Shown piece after piece: positions 11,471 through 21,269 of a DNA stretch of 64,000 nucleotides. Every line of letters begins with the position of its first letter. Position 1 is the first letter of the stretch. The notes beneath the pieces are model-generated. The model was not told the DNA's origin, did not search any database, and saw only the letters and a program-made list of their open reading frames with translations. The stretch is taken from positions 2,294,001-2,358,000 of the forward strand of contig OX419760.1 of the NCBI GenBank assembly GCA_948567375.1, in the 5' to 3' direction. Both the position numbers and the translations under genes were made by a program. This DNA comes from Lunularia cruciata (taxonomy: Eukaryota > Streptophyta > Marchantiopsida > Lunulariales > Lunulariaceae).

Positions 11471-11649
11471 GTTCTCCCCCTCGGCATGGCAAGTGCATCT
11501 CTAACTATATCTGCACTCAATTGAAACTGCCAACCTCTTACCAAACCTGTGCAAGATACCTTGTCCATGTACTCACAAACTCTGTACATGGAATGACCTG
11601 CACAACCCACCCAAAAAATTCAGCTCAACCTTATCTCAGAAGGACTAAG

Positions 11650-12200
11650 ACTCAGGGGTGACGCCCGGTGCCGCCGAGAGTCGATGGCTGACGCTCGCAC
11701 ACAGTCCTAGACAAACGCGGGAGCCGTTGGGTGGCGCCTGTGGGCGCTCGGGGCCGCACATGGGTGATGCAAGGTGGCACTCCCGGCCCACCCTGATGCC
11801 TACGAGCGCCGAGAGGGCGCTCGAGGCCGCGAGGCACCGCCCACAGACTGGCGTCGCGGGACTGCGCCAATTCCGCGCGCGGACGCTGGTTGCCGCCCGG
11901 GGGCGCGCAAAGACGCTCGTGCGCCCCTAAGGGAGTCATAGAGACCGCTCGGTGACGCTGGTAGGCGCCCCGGGACAAGGGTTTGGTCGAGCATGTCTGC
12001 GCAGCCCCACGGGGACGTTGGGGGCCGCTCGGGGTTGCTGAGAGACGCGGAGGGGCTCTGGTAGGCGCACGGTGAAGGCGCTTGCGTGCATGGGTTTAGG
12101 GTTTGGGATGGCGCTAGGTGACGCTGGGGGTTGCGAGGAGGTGCTGGGTGGCACTGTGGGACAAGCAGGGAGGCGCTGGGTGGCGCTGATGATCAGGTAC
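11650..12200 (+). repeat. GCGCT-type degenerate short-repeat island 2
   Basis: Very GC-rich block made of the same phrases as island 1 in the same orientation (GACGCTGGTAGGCGCC, GCCGCTCGG, GGCGCTGGGTGGCGCTG). It contains a two-copy GGGTTTA motif near 12092. Short overlapping frames exist on both strands, but they are by-products of the base composition. Confidence 0.7.
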
Positions 12201-12272
12201 CAATTTAGAGCAATAAACTTCACAAATCAAGATTGAATGTCAATAAAACAAGGAGAAATGTTTGGAAAGTAC

Positions 12273-12503
12273 CTCAGGCCTTGGATAGTGAAGTCCAAGC
12301 GTTATTTTAAGACCCATTACATCGAGATCGACCTCCCGAATTCCGGAAACAGCAGTTTGAACTTGATGCTTGTCCAGCCAGCACCACTTGATGAAATGGG
12401 TTGGGTGTTGAATTGTATGGAATGCAATGAGCCAATCTCCTTCCTGAGTATTTCTCATGTCGGGCCCATCAACTATCTTCTCGTATCCCCAGATTTCTAC
12501 CAT
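12273..12503 (-). CDS. Possible upstream exon of the unrecognised minus-strand gene
   Basis: An ATG in good context (ACCATGG) opens 77 codons ending exactly at a donor-like site (CCTGAG/GTACTT). The segment is Trp/His-rich and not low-complexity. The simple junction to the acceptor at about 11606 (TTGTGCAG/GT) does not preserve phase, so either another exon lies between them, an indel has occurred, or this is unrelated. Confidence 0.25.
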
Positions 12504-12687
12504 GGTAAAAAAGAAGGAGCTATTCACTCTCTAAAACTCTTCTCAATGTTGAGTGTTGTGCTTCAAGCCAGCCAGCCAGTCTCTTGCCTCTCTACTTCTT
12601 CTTGAAATAATTCTCTAAACTCTCTCCCCAGACTCTTGAAAGGTCTCATTTGCACACACTTAAACTCATGAATTGACTTTTGAATGG

Positions 12688-12945
12688 CTTTTAGCACCCT
12701 CTAACTCGCAAAATTGGAATGGCCAGCACCCTCTAACCTCGAATGGCCAGCACCCTCTGCCTTGCGAAATTTGAATGCAACCTCTGCCTCGTGAAATTTG
12801 AATGCACCCTCTGCCTCGTGAAATTTGAATGCACCCTCTGCCTCACACTTGCCTCATGAAATGATCTCAAATGGCCAGCACCACCCTCTGCCTCGTGAAA
12901 TTTGAATGGCCAACACCTTCTGCCTCACGAAATGATTCTCCAGCC
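12688..12945. repeat. Minisatellite, roughly 27-bp unit
   Basis: About eight imperfect copies of a unit like CACCCTCTGCCTCGTGAAAT followed by TTGAATG, with some copies carrying an inserted GGCCAG. Copies differ by small indels and substitutions. Confidence 0.85.
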
Positions 12946-13112
12946 TCTTGTATAAATTACTTGTGATTTTCTGATCCAAACACCACACACTCAAGAGAAG
13001 AGCTTGGCAATGACAAAAAAGGAAATGAACACACATTTATATAACCCAGGCTGACAAGAAAATATTCAATCCTCAACATGCAAAAATGCATTTTTCACAC
13101 CTAAAAACCCAA

Positions 13113-13312
13113 ATCCCGAGCGGCAACATGCGGCACTCCATGTCGCCAACCGGCGCAACCAAGCGTCGTAGCGCCTCCTAGCGCCTCCCACCAGCAGCTA
13201 GTGCATGATATATATGGATACTTCCAAGCATCTTCCGAGTGTCCGCCAGCATCTACCAGCGTCATCCAGCGGCTATGAGCATCCAGAAGAGTCCGCAAGC
13301 GTCAACGAGCAC
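13113..13312 (-). repeat. GCGCT-type degenerate short-repeat island 3, inverted
   Basis: The same short phrases as islands 1 and 2 appear here as their reverse complement (AGCGCCTCCTAGCGCCTCC, CCAGCGTCATCCAGCGGC). The inverted placement relative to island 1 is what subterminal repeats at opposite ends of one DNA transposon would show. Confidence 0.65.
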
Positions 13313-13522
13313 CATTCTCAATTAGCGCCATTCTCAATTAATTATTTAAGCTTCTGAGGAATGGTTTGAGAATGCCACTCTAAATTTTTAAGTTTGCAAC
13401 AACTGGTACGAGAGCTATGCTCACTTTTTAGACGTTATTGTGTCCAAGAGGACTTAGATCAAGATTCATATTATTATGTTTGAATCCACATCATGTTCTT
13501 ATCATAATATTACATCCAAAAA

Positions 13523-13579
13523 CACTCATGGTCTAAGAAAACTACTCATGGTCTAAGAAAACTACTCATGGTCTAAGTT
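13523..13579 (+). repeat. 20-bp direct repeat, three copies
   Basis: The unit ACTCATGGTCTAAGAAAACT starts at 13523, 13543 and 13563. The third copy diverges after CTAAG. Confidence 0.95.
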
Positions 13580-13729
13580 GTGTGCCTATGAGAAATGAGA
13601 TGAATACTCAGAATATATATTTTATTATATGGAATCTCAAAAAAATCAATCGTGCAGGCCTTGATTGTAATAATCAAGGCAATGTTGCATCACCCTTGAT
13701 CTACTTTCTTCTCTACCAAGTTCTATGCA

Positions 13730-15005
13730 CTAAAATGAAATTTTTGAATCTATTTGAGTCTCCTTTGTAAATCCGCCATTGTCTTCTGACCAAAGGTCAG
13801 ATCTATTGATTAAAAAATTACGTAAAATAATACACACCAATACCCACTTTAACAAATAAGCATTTCTACTATTGTCTTTCAGTTGCACTCTTAGCTCACG
13901 AAGAGAATGCCATCTAGCTTTCAATACTCCTATACAATGTTCATTTATCACTCTTGCCTTTGCTAAATATTTATTGAGCTCTTGCTTGTCTTCAGAGCGA
14001 GCCTGCTTGAAAGCGGGTACTAGGCGATGCATGGGTACATAACCCAAATCACCTAAAAGGTACTCCTTTGCCTCAAAAGTGCAACACCTCCCTCTTCGGT
14101 TCAAATCATTCCATAGTGACGATTTTTTCAAACAAGTCATATCATGACATGACCTTGGCATTCCTGCAAAACAAAAAAGAGCATACTTTTAGTAAACTTC
14201 TCAATCAAGATAACCAATGCATTACAAAAATACTAAAAAAAATAACAAATAACATAAACCATACCTCCGGAGAAATATATAACTCTCCTTTTATCATCAC
14301 AAATCACTTGGCCGTTTATAGAATATGAACCCTTGCGGCTGAAATATATTTCACCGTCCACAGTTGGTCGGGCTGCAAGAGGAAACAACGTGCCATCTAC
14401 CAAACCAACACAAATGGGAAAACCTTTTAGTGCAAAACAGTGAATATCCTTTTCCTCTCCTTGAGGTCGGGCCAAGCAACTTGACTCCTCATCACATCTA
14501 ATATGGCTGTCATTACTCTATTAGTAAAAGCAATTGTTAAACCAACACTAATGCCCTAAATATTTAAACCCCGTGCAACACAAGCTCCATTCTCGTGATG
14601 CCCAAATCTATCCAAAGCTAGGGCAACTTGGATCCACACGGGGGTTTGCTCTCTTCGGTACCTTTTCTCAAAAATGAGGTGAGTCTTAATCAAATCAACT
14701 AATGTTGAAAAAGAATCCCCATCCATTCTAGTAAGCTGGCGAAAGGCCTTAGTATCTAGATTTCTAAAATAATCCTTCACAAACTCTCTACTACGAGGGT
14801 AAGTAACACAGGGTTCCAAGTAACAATGAGTATGTGCATACTCCCATCCACTAATAAAACATTCTAGCATATCTAAATCTCCTCCTAATTCCTCATCTTC
14901 ATCTTCTAATCCTGGTAGAGATAACTCCAAGTCTAACCGGATCATCCATTTGATACATTTTCTAATATTTCTGGTTAGTTCTAAACGAGTGCTTCCTCTC
15001 GGCAT
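13730..15005 (-). pseudogene. PIF/Harbinger-type DDE transposase, inactivated
   Basis: Transposase of the HARBI1/DDE_Tnp_4 family. The frame starts at ATG 15005. The N-terminal half has the typical F(R/K)xLxRMD...FSTLVDLI block and QVALALDRFGHHENG. The DDE triad is visible: first Asp in GLVDGT (about 14410), second in LLGDLGYVP (about 14050), Glu in VINEHCIGVLKARW (about 13940). A real intron, 14264-14164 (GGAG/GTATGG...TTTGCAG/GAATG), joins FSGG to MPRSCHDM, a Harbinger hallmark. Two lesions break it: an in-frame TAG at 14556-14558 and a one-base frame change around 14450-14475, between WPDLKER and the GFPICVGLVDGT frame. Family members are usually 350-450 residues, and the joined length fits. 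The SANT-like gene at 6142-7506 may be its partner ORF. Confidence 0.9.
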
Positions 15006-15049
15006 GACAAAACTCTATTTTTAATCACCACTAAAAACTCTTTATCCAC

Positions 15050-15620
15050 TAAGTGGATCTCTCTTCTCCGCAAAGGGCATCTCTCTTCTCTAAAGAGATC
15101 TCTCTTCTCCGCAAAGGAGCATCTCCATCTCCCTGTGAAATTTTGTGCGCATAAAACACAATATGTGATATTTTAGCAAATAAGCATCTTTGTGCAAAAA
15201 AAAACCATATTGGGAGATATTCTCCACAAAGGGCATCTCTCTTCTCTAAAGGGATCTCTCTTCTCCACAAAGGAGCATCTCCATCTCCCTGTGAAATTTT
15301 GTGCGCAAAAAACACAATTTGTGATATTTCAGCAAATAAGCATCTCTGTGCAAAAAAAAACCATATGTGATATTTGAGCAAACTGACATTTCTGTGCACA
15401 AAAAATACAATGTGTGATATTTGAGCAAACATACATTTCGGTGTGCAACAAATACAATTGGTGATATTTGAGAAAAAGGACATCTCTTGGTGCGAAAAAG
15501 AAAACCATTTGATGCGCAAAAAATACAATCGGTGATATTTGAGAAAACGGACATCTCTTGGTGCGCAATAAAACAATCGTTATATTTCAGCAAACGGACA
15601 TCAAACTCAAATCTTACCAC
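15050..15620. repeat. 47-bp minisatellite and larger duplication upstream of the Harbinger transposase
   Basis: The phrase GTGATATTTGAGCAAAC with a following CATCTCTGTGCGCAAAAAA-type segment recurs with start points near 15321, 15367, 15414, 15461, 15532 and 15579, mostly 46-47 bp apart (one gap is 71). A higher-order ~156-bp duplication (15060-15180 and 15220-15340) contains CTCTTCTC..CAAAGG..CATCT phrases. Long frames on both strands here merely translate the repeat. Confidence 0.85.
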
Positions 15621-15674
15621 TCCATATCTGCTACAGACTCTCTATTCTTCATCAGTGGTCAATTTTCGGCTTCC

Positions 15675-15928
15675 ACTCAAATCTTTCTACTCATGCTCCC
15701 TCCAATAGTAAAAAAATTTGTCCCAGCTGGAGCTCGTCATTTCCTTTCCATGGGTGTTCTCAAACTTCCCCGGGATACCTCCTATGCTCCTTTTGGTGGC
15801 CACTCAAATCTTTCCACTCATGCTCCCTCCAATAATAAAAAAATTTGTCCCAGGTGCCGCTCGTCATTTCCTTTCCATGGGTGTTCTCAAACTTCCCCGG
15901 ATGCACCCTATGCTCACTGGGGCCGTCA
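15675..15928. repeat. 127-bp tandem duplication
   Basis: Two copies start at 15675 and 15802 (ACTCAAATCTTTC...). They share long exact blocks such as CATTTCCTTTCCATGGGTGT and AATTTGTCCCA, with a few substitutions. No coding meaning is seen. It may mark the end region of the Harbinger element, although terminal inverted repeats were not identified. Confidence 0.85.
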
Positions 15929-17160
15929 CTCTAACCCTAAACGAAAACTTAATTAACCCTAATGTGCAATCAATGCAATATGGAGTGATAATGGAAAATT
16001 CCTTCTCCCTTATTTTCTATGAACCACCTCATACAGAGTGTGCTAATAATAAGGAACTTGGCCCCAACTCCGTAACATTACCATTTCTACCTTCAGTCAC
16101 ACACCGTACCCAAAAAGTCAATGCTTTGTAACAATCTATAAGAAAAGTTTAGAAACTTCGTAAAACTATTTCTGAAACTCCCTAATGCATGAATAATTTT
16201 ATACGACATAGCTTATAAAAAATTCCATTGACACATAGCTGTAAACTGGCTGCTGGTCATCTTTTCAGGAACCGGAAATCTTTATGGGTTTTTCAAAGAT
16301 TATAGGACCTCTAGTAAATATTGACAAGATCTTGAAATGCTTTGTTTCCCTTCCTCTTGTTCTTTGGTTCCGATGGCAAATTTATCGGGTCATAAGAAGC
16401 TACAATTAGGTGAGGCTGCAATTCTAGTTGTAAATAGTCATTGATGGAATTTCATATGCTCCCTCTACTCTTGCAACAAACATGATTATCTACTCATTGT
16501 TCTTGTTTATATCTATAATTGTTTTACAATAATTCTATTGTTCTATAATTGTTCTATTCTGATTATCTTGTTCTTGTTGATGTTGCCTAGCTCGGATATC
16601 TTAGGATATCTTAGGTGCAGTAGAGAAGATTTCTATTGCGGGTTTGCTCCATTTTACCTTTTTAGTCTCTTCCTTGCATAGGTTCTTCCCATCCTTCATT
16701 TTTTCTATGCGGTCACCCTTGTTTTTGTTCTTGTTGATTTTTATAGGTAATGCATGGATGGTTTAGGGTAGTTGTGAGAATGCATGTGCAAACCAAGTGG
16801 GGGAATTTAGGAACCTGGGTTCTAATTTGGGTTTATTTGATTCACAATGCTCCACCTTAGTACCTTGAAACAGCTTATGAGAGAATTGAAAATGTTAATG
16901 CATGGCAAAATTGTTGAATTTAAAAAGAGTGTAGTGGAATGGTTCAAGCATGAGTATGATTGGAATATAAGGGATTGGAGCAAAGGAAAGGAGGACATTG
17001 ATAATACATATATGCTTTTGAAATGATGGTGGTTTATCCACCATAGGCAATATTTGAAGGAATGATGCAATAGTCATGAAGTACAAAGTTTGTACATAAA
17101 ATCTTTTTAATGTTTGATTCAAACAACTAGTGAGAATAGATATATGCTCCTTTGGTATTT
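15929..17160. other. No gene recognised between the two Harbinger copies
   Basis: AT-rich sequence without a motif-bearing frame. The right end (after about 16740) probably belongs to the decayed Harbinger copy that follows, since it leads straight into its readable part. Confidence 0.4.
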
Positions 17161-17164
17161 TGGT

Positions 17165-18160
17165 GATTTTACTCAAAGAGCATGTTGTTTTCATAAGAAG
17201 TGTAGATCTAGGAAGATACCAAATACATGTATGTTTGCAAGTTGCATTAGCATTAGATCAATTTGAACATAATGGAAATAGTGTCTATGTTGCCAAGAGA
17301 ATGAACTTATGGGGATTTAGTTTAGGGTAACAAAATTTACTCAAAGAGTAATCATTGCCATCTTGTATTGTCTTAGAAAGGAAGTCCAATGGCCAAGAGT
17401 GAGGAGAGTGCTAGAATTTCATATGTGTTTGCGAAGAAAGGGTTCCAAGGTGTATAGGGTTCATGGATGGTACTTTCTTTCCTTTGGTGCAACTGCACAT
17501 TATTGATGGAGAAGTTTACTTTAACCAAAAGTGCTCTTACTCAATTAATGATCAAGTGACCTGCAATGACAAGTGCAAAATTATCCACTTTGCAACAAGT
17601 AAAAAGAATTGCATATTCAACAAAGCTTTGATTCTAAAAGTTTAGTGTATTGAAGATTGACATTTTTGTTTAATGGTGATTGATGAGTGATTTTTGAGTG
17701 GATGGCTAATAACTATTATGACATTTGCTCAAGAATGCTTGATTCATGTCATGATATGACATGTTTACAAATGTTGAAGGTTTGGTCATACTTAAATCAT
17801 CAAGACACTTTGTGCATCATTTGAAAGCAATAAGTATTTAATAGGAGTTGTAGGAGATATCCCAATGAGTTATCTAATACATTTGTTCAACCAACCTAAC
17901 ATGCAAGAAGAAAGGATTTCAAGTGTTGTGTGGCTCAAACAAGGTCTCTAAATGAACATTACTTTGGTATATTGAAAGCACATTGGCACTATTTGTAGGA
18001 ATTGAAGGCTAAACTAAAAACCAGGAAATGCAAAGCCTACCTCTTGCACTAGATATCCACTTATGTTATGTTGCATAACTTTTTAATTAATAGATGCAAT
18101 CTATGAGATGTTGAATAGGAATTAGTTAGAGATGAAGCAAATGCACCTCAATTCATAGAT
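17165..18160 (+). pseudogene. Second, heavily decayed PIF/Harbinger transposase
   Basis: Readable islands match the copy at 13730-15005 but on the opposite strand: LQVALALDQFEHNGNSVYVA (17232-17300), a GFMDGTFFPL segment with the first catalytic Asp (about 17460-17490), DGEVYFNQKCSYSIN (17500-17550), a cysteine/histidine DMT-like remnant near 17745, and a KAHW-QELKAK region near 17970-18020 that corresponds to the block after the catalytic Glu. Stops and frame changes are frequent throughout. Divergence from the first copy indicates an older insertion or a different subfamily. Confidence 0.8.
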
Positions 18161-18215
18161 GTAGGTGCATCAAATCATCCCCACATATCGACTAGTGTTG
18201 GAAGCATTAGCTATA

Positions 18216-18822
18216 TGTAACATTCCAAGAATAGGAGAACCCTTGAGAAAAATACAAGAGAAATACAATGATTCATCCCTCATAACTCCGATGCCCCAAA
18301 GGAGCACCTTGTCTTTATTATATAGCAAAGAGGATCCACTAAAAGAGAGCTCCGCCCTTGGATCAACTTCATGGATTGGTGACATGTCAATGAGTGCCAC
18401 CCTTAGATTAGTTGCATGGATTGGTGACATGTTGATCCTTGTCTTATCTAATTGGTCAAACAAGTTTGACTAGAGGGAATCTTTAGGAAATCTTCTTGTA
18501 GGAAGGTCAAAAGCATAGGTGAAGTACTATTGGAAGCTCTTTATGAGAAAATCAAGGGGGAGAAGTAGCATTTTTCTCCTAGAAGGAGAAGAAAACATTT
18601 CTTCCTCAGAGGAGAAAAAACATTTTTGGGGGCCTAATTCATCCATTTAGGCATCCCAAATTGGCTCTAAAGTTTTAAGAGTGTTTTTGGCCTCGGTCTA
18701 TTAGTGGAAGTACTCTTTTGGTGACACCTCTATCTGATCTACTTATCCTATATAATATCCTTCAAGATATTACCAAACCAATTTCCACCTCTATATAATA
18801 TGTCTAGCTAATGGTATTATGA
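18216..18822 (-). mobile_element. Family-A LTR, minus orientation
   Basis: The segment is the reverse complement of the family-A LTRs at 18991 and 26165. It starts TGTAACATTCC and ends near TATTATGA, a decayed TATTACA. On its right side is the end of a family-A pol gene in the same minus orientation, so it is the 3' LTR of a truncated element rather than a solo LTR. Confidence 0.75.
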
Positions 18823-18834
18823 ACCTCCCCACTT

Positions 18835-18988
18835 TTAATCCGTAATGTCCTTGTTGTGAAATTGTTGCACAAAAGATTACACTAACACCGATTCATGGGT
18901 CATCGAGTTAGGTATTGGCTCCCATGTTGCCTCAAACAATGGGTATCCTTTCCAATGTATAAGATATTCCATATGCAGATGTTGGGTA
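18835..18988 (-). pseudogene. Family-A chromodomain fragment
   Basis: Read on the minus strand, the sequence gives YLIHWKGYPLFEATWEP, the C-terminal chromodomain of Ty3/gypsy chromovirus integrase. It is closely similar to the chromodomain at 26020-26150. It is cut off at 18990, where the 5' LTR of the next element begins. Confidence 0.8.
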
Positions 18989-18990
18989 CC

Positions 18991-19592
18991 TATAATACCA
19001 TCAACTAGACATATGATCTAGAGGTGAAGTTTGGCTTTGTAACATCTACAAAGATATTTTTATATGATGTACTAAGTAGATCAAATAGATGTGTCACCAA
19101 AAGAGTACTTCTTCTAATAAGGAAGGAGTCAAAGACACTTTGAAAAACTTCAAAGCCAATTTTGGAGGCCTAAACAAATGAATTAGGCCTCAAAAATAGA
19201 AAAATCTTCCCCTCCTTTAAGGAAAATAGACTTTCCTTCTCCCCCCACTATTTCTATTATTGAGAGCTTTCCAAGAGTACCTCACCCATGTGATTCTTAA
19301 CTTCTTACAAGAAGATTCTCTAAAGATTCCCTTTAGTCAAACTTGTTTGACCAATTAGATGAGACAAGAACTAACATGTCCCCCATCCATGCAACTAATC
19401 TAAGGGTGGAGCTCATTGACATATCATTGATCCATGTATCTGATCCAAGGGTGGAGATTCCTTTGAAAGAATCCTCTTGGCTATATATATAAATATAAGG
19501 TGGTCCTTTGGGGATCGGAGTATTGAGAGTGAAGCCTTGTGTTTCTTCTCTTATGTTTCTCTTGAGTGTTCTCCTATCCTCGGAATATTACA
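18991..19592 (+). repeat. Family-A 5' LTR
   Basis: Begins TATAATACC (the TG has mutated to TA) and ends CGGAATATTACA. It contains a TATATATATAAATA run near 19481-19495. It lacks the ~150-bp internal duplication carried by the two solo LTRs at 23716 and 24654. Confidence 0.85.
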
Positions 19593-19593
19593 A

Positions 19594-19608
19594 TGGTATT
19601 CAAGCTTG
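19594..19608 (+). promoter_or_regulatory. Primer-binding site, initiator-Met tRNA type
   Basis: TGGTATTCAAGC follows the 5' LTR after one base. It is a mutated form of TGGTATCAGAGC, the usual complement of the initiator methionine tRNA 3' end in plant gypsy elements; intact copies follow the family-B LTRs. Confidence 0.7.
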
Positions 19609-19609
19609 G

Positions 19610-21260
19610 GTTAATCCAAGAGAGTGATCACCCCTTTTGGAGGAATATGGGCTAATGACATTGAGTAATTTTGCGGAGAAAAAACTATAGTGCAATTGAT
19701 AGATTATGAATGTTTTAGAGAGAGGATGGGATGGAAGCTCTTGGAGGACAATTTCTTGCACTCCCCTTTTTTTGCTTGAATCCATTCCATATCAAGATTA
19801 TGTACATACAACATGAGCAAGTGAAAGTATATCTTGTTTACCATTTCACAGTAGAGTTCATGGATATAGTGATGAATTCACCAAACCCAATGATTCTACT
19901 TATGGTGGTATATAATATAGAGTGAAATTTGACAATATGAATTTTGTTATGATGCAATGGATTTGAATATAACCAATCCCTGCCCTTTCAACACTCAAAA
20001 AAATCCATTATATAATTAGACCAAAGGTGATATTTAGGGATTTTGTAGTCAGCAATTTAAGTGAGGAATATTATCAACAAGTGATAGCCTCTAAAGTTCC
20101 AATGGTAGTCCTAATAGCCCATGCCCCCTCTTGAGTGATCATACTAACTCTCTATTGAAGTAGGAAGCATAGATTGAGCTTTTCCCATGTGTAAGAATCA
20201 TAGATCCGTAGTTGCAAGATCTGATCCAAGGAATGCAAGGAATGCAAGGGATGTTGAATGACTTTTGGGAGATCAAGATGACCATGGAGGCATTGCAAAG
20301 TCAAGTAGGTACCTTCAAGAATGATCATGCAAGAAGGAAAACCATCCCAAAATCCAATACTAGCGGCCAAAGTACCTAAAGAATCACTCATGCCAATGAT
20401 ATCAACCCCGCTCAACAATGAAGCCACATTGTTATAACAGATGAAGAAGAATGCAACATCTAGCATTACAAGGAACAATGTTCATGGGAATAGTAGAAAA
20501 CTAGGTTTCAAGAATGAATTGATACTTTTGATTATTCATCATTGAGATCACCAACCATTATGTAGGCATGTTTGCATGTGGGTTACTTGACCAATAAAGT
20601 CTCACATGGTATGACATTTGGGAATGAGCAATGTTGGCAAAAGGAAGAAAGGTTGCTTGGACGGCAACGCAAGAAGGGCTGCTAATTAATTTACAACCCA
20701 TGGATTTTGTGTAGATGGTCCAAACCTGACTATGGGAGTTGAAGCAAAAGAATGATGTACAAGAGTACATGGAGGTATTTCTCAATTTTCAGGGTGAAAT
20801 AGCCAATATGAGTCCAAGAGAAGCTCTAGATAATTTCAAACAAGGGTTAAAAGAATGATTTTGGCAAGAAGTAATGGTGCAAAACTCTTGCACTATTTTT
20901 GAAGCCATTGCTTGCATTCAAAGAATACAAGGGTGCTTGGAGGAGATGAAGGGGTAGTCTTAACTCAACATTATCAAGCTGAAACACCACACTTTGGTGA
21001 ACCAATTCTTATGGAATTGTGCAACATTTAGTTCCAATATCAAGGAGCACAATTGCTCTAAGGAGAACGAGGATGGGTCAAAGAAAGGAGAGATAGAGTT
21101 CCACAAGGAGAAGAGACTCGAGTAGAACAACATCATTGCTACAATTGCAAGCCAGTTGAGCACATAGCCATCAATTGTCATGCCTGGTTTCCTAGAGGCC
21201 CTCAGCCTCCATATGGCAATTTTTTAAAACATGGAGAGATGAATAAAAGAAGAGGATGCA
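19610..21260 (+). pseudogene. Family-A gag remnant
   Basis: Broken frame with the gag phrase MSPREALDNFKQGLKE (around 20810-20860) and one retroviral zinc knuckle, CYNCKPVEHIAINC (21137-21178), with C-X2-C-X4-H-X4-C spacing. Numerous stops interrupt it. Confidence 0.75.
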
Positions 21261-21269
21261 AAAACAACA

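Larger units (their letters stand above)
8515..11606 (-). pseudogene. Unrecognised transposon-type gene with acidic and coiled-coil regions, disrupted
   Basis: Minus-strand coding sequence in at least two exons. The upstream part (11606-11471, then 10787-10245 beyond an inserted LTR) contains motifs around VRGWQFQLSADIVRDAL, WFPQRDKVAKRYLARQ and FLGQVLTHLFVERGF, loosely resembling the putative plant transposon protein domain of some gypsy-type elements; it ends in a very acidic Glu/Asp/Gly tail. A strong donor (GATG/GTGAGT) at 10245 starts an intron holding an (AT)28 run. The second part (about 9945-8515) is one continuous frame of some 475 codons with two in-frame TAG stops (around 9454 and 9263), both explicable as CAG to TAG. 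It contains two near-identical heptad-rich repeats (RESRLESVEERERL) and a tryptophan-rich C-terminal half. I do not recognise the family. A further exon may lie at 12273-12503. Confidence 0.5.

Noticed and set aside
11652..12223. Arg/Pro-rich open frames on both strands of GCGCT island 2
   Set aside because: They result from GC-rich repeats without stops; no conserved motif and strong overlap on both strands.
15321..15605. CRISPR-like array of regularly spaced repeats
   Set aside because: Units are contiguous and the whole 47-bp period is repeated; there are no unique spacers, and the DNA is eukaryotic.
15049..15620. Several overlapping frames rich in Phe, Leu and Ile
   Set aside because: They translate the 47-bp tandem repeat in different phases.
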